Shown here: positions 9,568 to 19,960 of the stretch, in pieces
Layout of the letters: each line of letters begins with the position of its first letter
Numbering within the stretch: position 1 is the first letter of the stretch
Assembly (NCBI RefSeq): GCF_001949145.1
Contig: NW_019091648.1
Coordinates: forward strand, 44,391-108,390
Reading direction: 5' to 3'
DNA: 64,000 nucleotides
DNA from: Acanthaster planci
Taxonomy: Eukaryota > Echinodermata > Asteroidea > Valvatida > Acanthasteridae
Notes under the pieces: generated by a model
What the model was told of the DNA's origin: nothing
Databases searched by the model: none
What the model saw: the letters and a program-made list of their open reading frames with translations, nothing else
Made by a program: the position numbers and the translations under genes

Positions 9568-10175
9568 TTATTCACAACAAAGAATAAGAAACCGGTGGCT
9601 CGTCATTAACACCAGCCTACTAAACTTCACGTCTCGCGAATGCATTTTAATCGATTCCCTTTCACAGTCGGGCACAACATCATTCTCGTCCAAGCACTGG
9701 TCAAAACTGTTTCGATCCTTACAATGAAACATCGCTACCCAAGCCGTGTTCTCTCTAAATTCTTTAAAAACCGGGTTGTACTTCTGCGTCAACAGCCAAC
9801 ATGAATGCATGTAATGTCTGCCACCAAAAGCCGTTTTACTCAAGGCACAAGTGTTGCTTCCGTTGGACTTTTTATGATATTTGATAAACTGATCAGACGC
9901 GCAATCGTCCACGATAAACAACGTATTCACACCACCGAAAGCTTTTTTGTAAAGCTGAAACGCTTCGTCGAGGTCTAAACTTATCTCGATCCAAATCACA
10001 TAGATATACATTTTCGTCTGTATATATCCACAACCGGTCCAAGTAAGTCTTATTTTTAAATAGGGTTGGATAGATGATAACTATAGCTTCGTATGTAAAT
10101 CGGTACTGGGTTTCTAATAGATTCAAGATCCACTGGGTTTTATCGCTACCTGTTTTACCTACGATTAGAGCTCAT
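9568..10175 (-). pseudogene. A32-like packaging ATPase (FtsK/HerA superfamily)
   Basis: About 200 codons, start ATG at 10175. The Walker A motif is GKTGSDKTQ, with Asp where Gly is expected (GKTGSGKT-type). Walker B is NTLFIVDDCAS (about 9920), followed by SKTAFGGRHYMHSCWLLTQK, the sensor/arginine-finger region with the Q typical of the family. The enzyme would drive genome packaging into capsids. The reading shifts frame once, near 9950-10010. The relative at 40860-41250 keeps DQFIKYH after Walker B but has HDCAS instead of DDCAS. Placement directly downstream of the capsid gene is typical of Polintons. Confidence 0.8.
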
Positions 10176-10186
10176 ACTTTTTACTT

Positions 10187-10280
10187 AAACTGGATTTAGT
10201 AAATCAAACTTTAACTAGATTTAATAAACCAAACTTTTAACTTTAACTAGATTTAAAAACCAAACTTAATAAACAAAACT
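10187..10280. repeat. AT-rich short tandem repeats between ATPase and capsid genes
   Basis: About three copies of an AACTGGATTTAGTAAATCAA-like unit, 30 or so bp each, diverged by a few bases. The array sits exactly between the capsid gene (ends 10266) and the ATPase start (10175) on the minus strand and could hold the ATPase promoter. Confidence 0.5.
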
Positions 10281-11492
10281 CTTAAAGTTGCTGTCTTCCA
10301 AAGTAAACTGCGCGTCCATTACCAAAAACACGTACACTATCAACGGCCCGGCAGTTTCTGCCTCGCGTTCCATTTGGATCGATATGTCTCCTCCACCACC
10401 CAACGGATGACCGGACTCGTGAGCCGAGTTGTCGTCAGAACTTCTGAAATCTAACCAGAGGCCGTACTTGTCTTTCAGGTAGCTAGCCATGTCAACGCCT
10501 GTCAAGTTTAAATCTTTCACAATGGCTCTACCAGTTCCGTGTCCGAATCCCCGAAACACTTGGAAACTTTGGAAAAGTGTTGGTATTCAAACAGCCCCCG
10601 CGAGTACAGCTGATTCAGCTTACTTTCGACCGTTACGACAGTTTTTATCATGTGTGGATTGTAAAATCTTTGCGGGTTCTTTACAGTAGGATTTTTGAAC
10701 AAAATAAACATGCCTTTCAAGCTTTTAATCGTCTGATCTATACACAACGTGTCTGACTTGTTAAATGCCTGCTTCTTCCACGAGTGAATCCGATCGAATA
10801 AGTAGTACACGGGGCCTTTGTGATTTTTCCTCAAACTTTGTGCTAAATCGCGATTGGTTACGGTCTGGTATTCTAACGTTAGGTCTGAAATGCTGTACTC
10901 TGCGGCGGTGTCTGTACTTTAAACCACCTTGTCGTGTAAATTAAAAGTCGGTTGATGTGTCAGAAGTTCTTTCAAACCCAAGGGGTAAAATGGCCCGTGA
11001 TCGGTCAGTATAGGCATATCCAATTGAATAGCGTTTCTGTTTTTATACACGTCAGCGATCGCTTTGTCTCTGCCTTCATTTAAAGTTTCGTTTTTGTCAA
11101 CTGCTCCCAACTGCAACTTTGCCGCGTTCTCGCGTTCCAACACAAAGTAAGTAATGTTTTTAGTCTGTGTCAGGGGTAGCCAATTGTCTTTGAAGTTGTG
11201 GAATACGTCCACGGGCTTTTAACTCTGAAACTAGGTTCCTTACCACGGTGTTATACACGGTTCGATTGTTGTCTGATGCCCCGTCTAGATCCAACTTGAA
11301 AGCCAGTTTCGCGGTACTGGGCACAACAACGTCGTCAGATCCCAACGCAGGATACTTGACGCTTAGCGTATGACCGGCTGCTATGGTGCTCTGGTTGTGT
11401 GACGTGGTGACTTCACGTCTTTCACCCTCAATAGCTCGTGGAACTTTTAGCCTGCGGCTTGGGTTCTGTTTTTTAGTGTATTGGCTCGTCAT
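10266..11492 (-). pseudogene. Polinton major capsid protein (double jelly-roll type)
   Basis: About 410 codons beginning MTSQYTKKQNPSRR. Conserved blocks: PALGSDDVVVPSTAKLAFKL; VYNTVVRNLVSELKARG; PILTDHGPFYPLGLKE; GPVYYLFDRIHSWK; then SLKGMFILFKNPT and RFYNPHMIKTVVTVE, and near the C-terminus a Gly-rich HPLGGGGDISIQ. The KG-hydrophobic-LF and FYNP-I blocks are shared with one lineage of Polinton capsid proteins in invertebrates. It would form the virion shell. It carries one in-frame stop (10919-10921) and two frameshifts (near 11180 and 10540). A more decayed copy at 41255-42431 has the same blocks (GVLILFKDPTVKNPERFYN). The family name rests on pattern recall; a structure prediction would settle it. 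Confidence 0.7.
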
Positions 11493-11511
11493 GTTTTATA
11501 ATAGACTGTTT

Positions 11512-11748
11512 TTAATTAAAAATCTTAAACATGAAAGACAGTGCAATCAACGACACACCGACTTCATATTTAATCAATTGATTTCTCTTGCGAAATGTTT
11601 CAAATTCCATTTCTGCAAGCACCTGTCGAATCTCTAAAAGCATGTCCCCTTGGTGACCTACGTCGGCTCGCATATCGCCAAGCATAGATTCGATGTTTGT
11701 TTGATCGGCACTGATGTCGGCTAATATATCTTTAACTTCTTGATCCGT
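11512..11748 (-). CDS. Small coiled-coil/TM protein with ACG in place of ATG
   Basis: About 78 codons. An acidic coiled coil (DQEVKDILADISADQTNIES, then MLGDMRADV, EIRQVLAEMEFETFRKR) ends in one membrane segment (VGVSLIALSFMFKIFN). The frame opens with ACG GAT CAA immediately after a stop, so the start codon seems mutated from ATG, or translation starts at an internal Met. The relative at 42463-42671 keeps MLGDFRAD and the C-terminal membrane segment. It lies just upstream of the capsid gene in the same direction. Unrecognised family; a small tail-anchored virion protein is possible. Confidence 0.5.
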   Translation of the reverse strand, partial: TDQEVKDILADISADQTNIESMLGDMRADVGHQGDMLLEIRQVLAEMEFETFRKRNQLIKYEVGVSLIALSFMFKIFN

Positions 11749-11780
11749 GTTTTAAAATATATATTTTAAAATGGCGAGTG

Positions 11781-12154
11781 ATGGTTGGAGGAGCTATAAT
11801 AAACGCGTTGGCTTTCACGGGCTCCAATTTTTTATTCAACAGCTTATCTAAAAATAGGGTAGACGAGGAACGTAAACGACATGACCTTGCGTTGGAACAA
11901 GTAGCACAAGCGAAACAAGACTGGGAAACTCAGGGTTGAACGAGCGCATGAGGCAGGAAAGTGCGAGTCAACAGACATTTGTAAACGTGGACGAACCGTT
12001 GCGAGCTTACTCAGAACTGACGTTGTTGCCGTTGCCTCCGGAGCCAAAGTTGACCGATTTCTACGTGCCTTCGGAAGATCAAAAAGTTAGAGAATTGGTG
12101 TGAATTCTGGGAGGGACTGCGTTGCTCGGTATTTTGGCGTATCGGTTTAGATAA
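11781..12154 (+). pseudogene. Small two-TM Polinton protein, divergent from capsid operon
   Basis: Starts MVGGAIINALAFTGSNFLF (membrane segment), continues with a charged helix (NRVDEERKRHDLALEQ), hits a stop at about 11938, resumes in another frame (LNERMRQESASQQTF, then PLPPEPKLTDFYVPSEDQK) and ends, after an in-frame stop (about 12101), with GGTALLGILAYRF, a second membrane segment. The pattern (N-terminal GGA-NALAF-GSNFLF, C-terminal GGTALxG-LAY) recurs in Polintons near capsid genes. It reads away from the minus-strand run; the gap 11749-11780 would hold a bidirectional promoter. Confidence 0.55.
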
Positions 12155-12200
12155 GTTTAGTTGGGTTTAGTTAACTTTATTTTTAAACAGTTTCAAAACT

Positions 12201-13103
12201 ATGGATTAATCAAAGGATAAATCAAAGGACAAAGTAAAGGACAAAGAATTTTCTAAATTGTTTTGCAGCCCACAGGGCTACTGGAAAGGGGAAAGGGCTG
12301 TTGACCACTTGCATCAAAAGACGAGTGCAGACAAGTCAGTTATTAGAAAGGGCTAAAAAAAAAAGCCATCTGGCAAATCTATCTACCTGCCCCTGATTAC
12401 GTACCCAGGCCGACAATGTTGCAATCGGAATCTGTCATACCAAATGAGGTGCATCAAATGGGATCAAGTAAATCGTAAAACTTTTAAATATGCTTTGACC
12501 GTAGTAGACGTGGGATCGAGATTTAAAGAGGCCGATCCTTTGACGAGTAAAATGGCCGAACAAACGTCAGAGGCCGTTAAACAGATTTACAAAAGGTCGC
12601 CTTTGATTTTGCCTAAATTTGTCATGGTGGATGCGGGATCAGAATTTAAAGGCGAGCTGAAAAAGTTGTTTACCTAATATAATGTTCGGCTTAACCGAAC
12701 ATCGGCCGAGCGTTTATTTGGCCATCAATACGCACAAGAAATGTTAAACGTCGGTACGAGAAATGTAGAATGGGTAAAGCGCCTTCCCAAAGTAATAAAA
12801 TCGCTCAATGAAGAAAAGACTAGGCCACGCGAAACAAGCACCAAGCGCACCATCCCAAAAAGAAGAGAAATTGCCCTCAGATGCAATTGTTAGGTACCTA
12901 CTAGTATATTACGCAGGTGGGCAAGAAGGTGGCACCGTTACAAGGGCAACCGGTCCCGTCTGGTCTGTGGACGTTTAGCAAATCGAGAATCGCACGAGTC
13001 AGTTTAAATAGGTCAATGGCAAAAGGTAAAAACGGGGCCTCGTTTTGTTAAAGAAGAGCTTCAAGTGGTACCAGAAGACACTGAGTTACCTCCTAAGGGG
13101 TAG
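12201..13103 (+). pseudogene. Polinton integrase (retroviral rve type), inactivated
   Basis: About 300 codons read over several frames. Motifs in order: WQIYLPAPDYVPRPTM (frame shifted at the A-run near 12360), PNEVHQ, WDQV, KTFKYALTVVDVGSRFKEA, AVKQIYKRSPL, VDAGSEFKGELKK (catalytic Asp), a stop at 12675, then NRTSAERLFGHQYAQEM and VEWVKRLPKVIKSLNEE. C-terminal chromodomain-like blocks include PRFVKEELQVVPEDTELPP before the stop at 13101. The residue expected to be the catalytic Glu upstream of NRT reads Val, and about 15-20 residues before it look deleted. The third codon is also a stop. It would have inserted the element with a 6-bp duplication. Confidence 0.85.
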
Positions 13104-13138
13104 GTAAAGGTGTTGGGGTAGGCAAAGGTGTTACGATC

Positions 13139-14333
13139 TTATCGTTTCCTATCGCCAAGTTTAACAACTTTAAGTTTAGTTGCCTTAAAAACCAAATTTA
13201 GAGTTTCTTCCTTGTTTTTGCAATCGGAGGAATAGACCCATTTGTAAATGAGTGAGTCTCGTAGTTCTCTCGGTTTTATGTTTTCTAAGGCGTGTAAGCT
13301 TTCACAGGGTAAGGCTTGTAAGTTTGCACAGGGTAAGGCTTGCCTAGCGAGCTCCAGGTCAGTTGCTTTAAACCCCTTTCTAATCGATTTATAATTTCCG
13401 TAAGCTAAAGTGCCCACGCCGTTTTGTAACAGGTAACGTTTTATGTCGAAGGGTGACAGGTACAGTTTATTTTGCGTGGTGATGAATGATGTTTGTCTGA
13501 TCTGAACAATTGCTGCTTTAAAAAAGTGTTGTAACCGTTCAGATAAGCACCTTTTCTAAGCCTCGTGTGACAATTGTTTTTGAGTTACTACTTTAGTAAA
13601 TCGCCTTTTTTCAAATTCTGTTCTTCCGTTAAAATCGTGTATATTTTTGGCCGTATGCAAATGGCTTCCGATGTCACTTAACCACCAAATTCATCTTTCG
13701 TGTTGCCGATTACGTTTGTTTTTCGAATCGTAAAGCTTGTGGGTGGGCGGATCCGAAAATCAAATCCAATAACTCACGCTTTTTACATAGGTACCTGTGT
13801 AAATCATCGGTTTGAATCTGAACGAGCAGGCTATCTGTATCAGTGTACAAAAGGCAAACGTCCGAGCCGAAGACCGCTTTCAACGTGTTGTAGTAGAAGT
13901 CGTACATTAAAGTTTTGGATAGATCTAACACGCTTACGCTGCAGTAAATGAGCTTATTCAACTTTGTTTTTATGCAATACATTTCGACAAATCCGAGATT
14001 GCACTCTTTGAACAGCGTAGTCGTTTTATAGTGTGGTTTAGAAGCCAAGCGTTTGTACCAATCGGCGTCTTGTAGGTCTCTAAGCAGGTGCCCGGTGATG
14101 CGGTCTCTTACATTCTCCGTCGTTTGGCCAAATACCGAATTATTCATTAACTTACAAAAGTCTTTCTCGAAAGCAGATTTGGCTAATCTACTCAATTCGG
14201 TACATCGGTCGATATGAATAGAATTTAAACAATGATTGGCATCACAAGCATCTATCACGTAGAGAGACTCAGATTGTGTTTTTGCAAAAGTGACAATTGA
14301 CATTGTTCTTTGGTTTATCATCTCTGTTTTCAT
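13139..14333 (-). pseudogene. Protein-primed DNA polymerase B, C-terminal half only
   Basis: The ORF from ATG 14333 reads a TIR-encoded leader (about 45 residues), then switches to FEKDFCKLMNNSVFGQTTE (motif B), a thumb/palm stretch, and LLYTDTDSLLVQI (motif C). It loses frame after 13710. Polymerase-like sequence returns with LSPFDIKRYLLQNGVGTLAY near 13400. The exonuclease domain, TPR1 and motif A are missing; a full Polinton polymerase is roughly three times longer. The N-terminal leader is the same sequence that opens the cysteine-repeat gene at the other end. Sequence after LAYGNYKSI (13380-13139) is an extension with a short duplicated block (LPCANLQALPCESLHA) and may be post-frameshift readout. 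The gene converges on the integrase, with a 16-bp GGTAAAGGTGTTGGGG-type direct repeat between the stops. Confidence 0.85.
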
Positions 14334-14699
14334 GTATCTATTTATATAGGGGTTTTAAAATTTTATTCCATTTTTTCTCAAAGCTTCAAGGGGAGAGCGA
14401 GGTTTTCCGAGAAGTAGGGAAGTCAATTAATTCGGGAAGTCCCGGGGGGAGTTGGTCTGTAACTAGGGGTGAGCGGTTCTTTTTGCTTTTTCAAACCTGG
14501 TTTTAAAAAGGGTGAAAACCGCCGAGGAGGTAAAGGAGGGTTTTTTACGAAAATGAAAAGTGCTTTTAAAGAGTTGGTGTTTTTGAGGGTTTTTAAAAAG
14601 GGTCGATAAGGTATGGGGGTAAGAGTCGATGAGGTCATGGAGGGTTTAGGGAAAAGGGTGAAAAGGGGGGTTGATCTCGAACTCTCCTGCGCATACTAC
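14196..14699 (-). repeat. Right terminal inverted repeat of Polinton
   Basis: Reverse complement of 3031-3582. It includes a TATA-like box (complement of 14339-14348), the ATG at 14333-14331 and the first 45 or so codons of the polymerase-containing ORF. Coding sequence inside a TIR is unexpected here, because the equivalent left sequence opens a different gene. Confidence 0.9.
14339..14348 (-). promoter_or_regulatory. TATA-like promoter in right TIR
   Basis: Mirror copy of the left TIR box, just upstream of the ATG at 14333 that opens the polymerase-containing ORF on the minus strand. Confidence 0.4.
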
Positions 14700-16441
14700 G
14701 ATTGACGAACATTGAACTCGTGATGATCTCATGGTCATAAGGTGAAAATTCGTACATGTACATGTACTGCATTCTGGAAGTGCTACATCTCCTGAAATAC
14801 ATGTCTGATCAGGTTGAAACTTTTAAGATACATGTATCTAGATCTAGATGTGTGATAGATGAAAATTGATCCCATGTGATGACGACGTAGTTAGTTGAAA
14901 AGTCACATATGACATTAAAGGTGCATCCTTTACAGCCCAATATTTCCTAAAGTAAACATTTCCAGCGGGCTGAGGGTGAAATTTTCCAGATACATTTATC
15001 TTTAAGGGATGTGTGACAGACAAAAATTGACCTCATGGGATAATGACATCATTAGATGACAGGTCACGTGATATCAAATATGCATCATTTAAATTTCTAT
15101 ATCTCCTTGAAATACATGTCTGAGCGGGTTGAAACTTTGCAGATATCTGTAAGGGGGTGTGTAATAGACAAAACTGGACCTCATGGGTTGATGACGTCAT
15201 CAGTTGACAAATTGACATAACAAGGGGTCGTTCTACACACCACTTTTGGTCCTTTCTTTGGGCCAATTTACTTCAAACCCGGCACATTGTCACACTACCA
15301 CCCAAAGATGTATGCCGAATCATGGCGTCGACATGACGTAATCACCTGATTTATAATAGAATTTTGAATATTTAAGTTTCCCCTTATGTTTTGTACACGT
15401 TTTTCAACTGCCAGAATGAGAATGGCATGCTCTTTGGCCACTCCACAAAATGAAACTTGGTCCAAGCAAAGACCATGCAGCATATGTGGCCATATAGGAA
15501 TGACATCGGTCTGGCATCATAATTGGATTTATTTTGTAATTTTGAGGATTTAATTTCTCCCATCGACTGTGTACACATTTTGAAACCCATTGACTTTGTA
15601 CATACATAGAAGTGCCATTTTGCCCAAGCGTTTGCGGATGTCCATAAGTTGCTCGATCAGCTGACCTGCGCAATCGGTCTATAGCCCCACGATGTGAGCG
15701 TTGTCGCACTGTCCTATTGCTTGAAGACCTAGCTAAATTTGGCTAGAAGGTTGTGAAAAAATCATGCAAAATATATCGAGGGGAATGAACTCTGAGATTT
15801 CATATTTCAGGCTTCAACCAATTTTGATTCTCAAAATAAATCATCCGTGCTTGTTTTATTCCTCCATGGTGCATGTATCGACCTTTGTGCGGTCTCGTGT
15901 CAACACATGGACTTGATCGGGACGATATTTTCGACGGGCCCATGTGATTTCTTAGGACCTCTTGGGACTTCCCGGACCTGAAATTTCATCAATTGAGTTC
16001 TTAATGGATTTTGCTTGATCAGAGGATTCAAAGGTAATCCCATAAAATCTGAACTGAAACCAAATTCATGCACCGGCACAAGAAATTGCAGGAGTTGATA
16101 CCTAATAGGCATGATCACAATGATCGTTCGCTAATAAGGGTGCACAGAGCCTAACAGTCACACGTAGTGCGGCGGGCAGCTGGGTTTAGAAGCTGGATGG
16201 ATGGAGTGCTGGAACTGGGTCTGGAAGGTAAAGGTATACGTATTACAAAACAGTCTCAATTGCAAGTTTTAGTCTGCACTTTCTGTGCTAAGTCTTGACA
16301 GTGATGTTAGGGGGAGAGAGCTCACTCAAATTAGCTCTGAATTCGCACTGACATACACTGTACATGACATATCCCGAGAAACTTGTACGCTGCAAATGGC
16401 CTTTTTTAACATTTTGGTATGCTCACCATAGCTTATGTCCA
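14700..16441. repeat. Tandem duplication copy A, right part
   Basis: Directly continues copy A on the far side of the Polinton: ATTGACGAAC at 14701 equals the sequence at 19548. Similarity to copy B is clear up to about 15240 (for example AGATATCTGTAAGGGGGTGT at 15141 and 19711) and fades after that. Contains TGACGTCATCA and repeated 'gaaactttgcagatatct' units. No gene seen. Confidence 0.7.
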
Positions 16442-19400
16442 AATGATGAAAGATGAATAAGGCGATTTACAGTGATTATGTAAGTCCTACATATTAAGCA
16501 CAATCCAGTGATCAACTTGCTCATATTCATTAACTGCCTCCTGTGTACATATTATTCAATGGTTTTAGAATGATGGAGTTTATTCAAAGGCATGTCAAAT
16601 CAGGATCCATGAGCACATATATGCAATACATGTACGTACTGTACATGTACATGTGCAAGTTTTACAATTGCGCTGAATGTAGAAATTGAACTGACTAAAG
16701 TCCTTCACCATAGTGCATACCGTATTTTATAACTATCTCCCGAGGACAAACCATATTACGGGTTTATGGTACATGTGTAAATATCCAAAAATGTGTGAAA
16801 TTCCAAATCGAATGTAGACCTATGGTTATTTCTACATGTCAATGTAGCGTAAGCTGATTACATGGAATAGTTGAATTTCCTTATTTTGCTTCTTGTGTAT
16901 ACATGTACATGTAGGTGTCCTTTGTACTACTGCTGGAGTGAAAGTTACAGATAAATCTGGTCTCCATGTTAGTTCCAAGCACCAACGATAAAGGAAGCTG
17001 CTGTAGAACAAAGCAAGGAAATTAACAGGTGATGGTGAAAATACCTACTGTTGGATTGACATACAGACAGATTGCCAGTTCTGATTAATGCAGTCATTAA
17101 TTAAAGTTTGTGTGTACAATGTATGTGCGTGTGGGGGGGATACATCCATGTACCACCATCATAAATGGTTCCCCCATCGACATCCATGCGCATGATACTC
17201 CACTTTAACATTCAGGTCCCCACGAACCCCCCATTTAGTGAGAAAATAAGGTTGCTATGCCAATGAATACATGTGCACATGAACGCTGTATTTGAGTTAA
17301 AGTTCTGATACAATTTTTCTCATGCATCAACGCATGAACTGCTGCACCTGTAATGAATGTTTTCCTTTTTGCAATGATACACATGTTTATCAGCACAGAC
17401 ATGAGGGTGGTCTTCACACATTTTCAATGTCCTCGGTACAATTGAAGAGCACTCTAAGCAGGACTGATCCTGAGAAGGATGAGAACAGCTTCATGAAACT
17501 ACTCGTAGCAAGACTGCAACCAACAGGAAGTAATATTTACTTGCATGTGTACATTTAACAGCTAACATTTATTGAAAGACAACTACAGAAATTGTTCAAA
17601 CTGGTTTCAGAAGAATAGTGCATTATCAGCCTCTAAAAGATCCCAAAGTTTTCAATTGGCCCCCAAGTCATTTGAAGTCTCTGCAAATCTTCAGAACAGA
17701 AAGGACTCTTGGCAGTTTTTGTATGATACACTTCAGAAAAAGTGTGCCCCGAAAAATGAAGGCAGATTTTTCCTTCATCTTGTCAAAACACTCCAAGTGC
17801 ATACTTTGTTGTTATTCCCCCAAAACAAAACCATGTTATTACTGGTTCATGGTTTTTTATGATTTACTTGTTGATATAAGCTGAATGTTTCAATTTCCTT
17901 ATTTGTTTCTTGTATATAGGCATCCTTCATGCTGCTACTGAAGTGAAAGCCACAGATCTCAATGTTAGGAATTTAACGTCTCTGCAGTTACATGTAGATC
18001 AGATGCACAGCCACCCTTGATAAGCTGCTGTAGGCCTACAACGAAGTAAAGAAATTCACAGGTAATGGTGAAAAGGCCTACCTACTGACATACAAACAGA
18101 TTGCCAGTTCTGATTAATGCGGTCATGAAGCAAAGAGAGGAGGGGGACCCATGCATGTACCAATGCAAATCACTCATTGATCAACATCCATGTGTCCAGT
18201 CCCCCACTGTAACCATGGAGGAATAAGAACGAGTTCCTACTCATAGCCAAGTGATATCAAAAGTGTTGAAAGTTCCTACACCTTTTTTTCCATGCATCAA
18301 CATGTAACTGACACACAATGAATTAATATTTTCCTTTTTCTTAGATGACACCAAAGAATGTTTACCAGCACATACACGAAGGAAGTCTTTCAACATGTAG
18401 GTGTTGTTGATGAAAAGGCAATTCGTACTAAGACTGTTTTACAGAAGGACATCATCAAAATAACATGATCATCTACAAAAAATGCAGCCACTAAGACATA
18501 TGAGATACATGAGATGTATTTGTACATTTCCCTTGCATATTTCGTTCAAGATTTCTGCAGTAAATGTGAACACAGGTTTCGGAACATTATACAAAGTTTC
18601 AACGGTCACAAGTTGCTGATACATGTATTTTAAAACTGCTCCCAGTTTTGTTAAGTATCTAGAGCATAAAAATTTTTCCGGTATTTATATAATATACAAA
18701 AGTGAAATGCCCTAATGCAGTTTTTCTCTTTTCTTTTTTAAATATTAACATTCTTTAACATAACTTTAACAAGACCGCTTTCAGTGTTCAATATTTTGAG
18801 TATACATGGTATTTCTTAACATACGCTTAAATTCCACAATCTGAGTTTGTGCTGCTGTGCACTCGCAGATACAGTTGTTAAAAGTAAACATTTGTCCGGT
18901 TACTGTCGGGAGAAAATAAGATGTACTTTTGAAAGAATTGTGTGAAATTAAAGTTTGCATTATTTTTCTTCCGTCTTTGAAATCGACTTTTCTTCGTTTG
19001 TGTATACCGATGGCCCTAACAGTCCCATATCTTCTGGTGTTAAGATGATTTTACATCGTCACGGTTATAAAGTCGTACACCCTATTACAGAGAATCCTCC
19101 CGGCAATCAAACCCCTTACGAGAAAACTGAAGTGCGCCCTCACTTTATGCTATTCCACATTTTGTATTACCTGACTGATGATTTCCCTACGTTCGATCAT
19201 ATTTTCGCCAGGGATGAGGCAAGAAAGTACCCAGTGAATTGCATTAAACATTTGGTTTTGAAATAACTATTCATTGTTAGTTGCCCATTTTTCTTTAAAG
19301 TAGGTAAACGAAATATTGTGTTTGTCTCTGAGATCCCTATCAAGGTCATCTTATTCTAAACGGATATTGAAGGGATGTTGATTTTTGGTCTTGCGTTCAA

Positions 19401-19960
19401 ACGAAACTGAAACTGAAAGTCTAATAACAGGTTTGTGAAGTCTGTTGTCAGTAGCCCTATACACGTATCTCCTGAACAACAAATGCACATATTCCATTGG
19501 GGTGAAATTTTGCAGATAATTAGAAAAGAGAAATGTTATTGACGAACCTCATGATGATCTCATGATCGTCAGGTGACATTTCACGTGACATTAATACATG
19601 AATATGTATTGCATTCATTGAGGTGCTATATCTCATGAAATACATTAAGTATGCATCATTTCAATCTCTACATCTTTTGAAATACATGTCCGAGCGGGTT
19701 GAAACTTTGTAGATATCTGTAAGGGGGTGTGACAGACGAAACTGGACCTCATTGGTTGGCGACATCATCACATAACAAGTCACATGACATCAAATATGTA
19801 TCATTTAAAGCTCTATATCCCTTGAAGTACATGTCCATGCCAGGTTGAAACTAGATACAGGTTGAAACTAGATATCTCTAAGGTGGTGTGTAATAGACCA
19901 AAATTGACCTCCCGGGATAATGACGTCATCAGTTGACAAGTCACATGACATTAAAAGTGC
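16442..19960. repeat. Tandem duplication copy B
   Basis: Starts with AATGATGAAA as at position 1 and follows copy A to about 19545, then matches 14701 onward, skipping the Polinton. It shows that duplication preceded insertion, or that one copy never received the element. Local differences include a missing 30-bp stretch near 16980 and extra bases near 16530. No gene other than the ORF at 18985. Confidence 0.85.
18985..19266 (+). CDS. Unrecognised ORF, copy B of duplicated pair
   Basis: Counterpart of 2492-2737, slightly longer (open through INCIKHLVLK-like tail to 19266, against a stop at 2735 in copy A). Here the AG that precedes the frame in copy A is CG, so if the frame was an exon its acceptor is lost in this copy. 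Readable motif: MILHRHGYKVVHPITENPP. Identity to copy A is about 93 percent at the DNA level but lower in protein, as most changes are replacements. Function unknown. Confidence 0.35.
   Translation, partial: DFSSFVYTDGPNSPISSGVKMILHRHGYKVVHPITENPPGNQTPYEKTEVRPHFMLFHILYYLTDDFPTFDHIFARDEARKYPVNCIKHLVLK

Larger units (their letters stand above)
3031..14699. mobile_element. Polinton/Maverick DNA transposon, about 11.7 kb
   Basis: The ends are inverted copies starting GTAGTATGCGCAGGAG. The element encodes the Polinton set: protein-primed DNA polymerase B, rve integrase, A32-like packaging ATPase and a capsid protein. The flanks read TATAGA on the left and GATTGA on the right; the empty homologous site near 19540 reads TATTGA, which fits a 6-bp target duplication with one change on each side. 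At 11.7 kb it is shorter than the usual 15-20 kb, and the polymerase lacks its N-terminal half. Nearly every gene carries frameshifts or stops, so this is a dead copy. The gene order is close to that of virus-like (adintovirus-type) Polintons of marine invertebrates. Confidence 0.93.
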
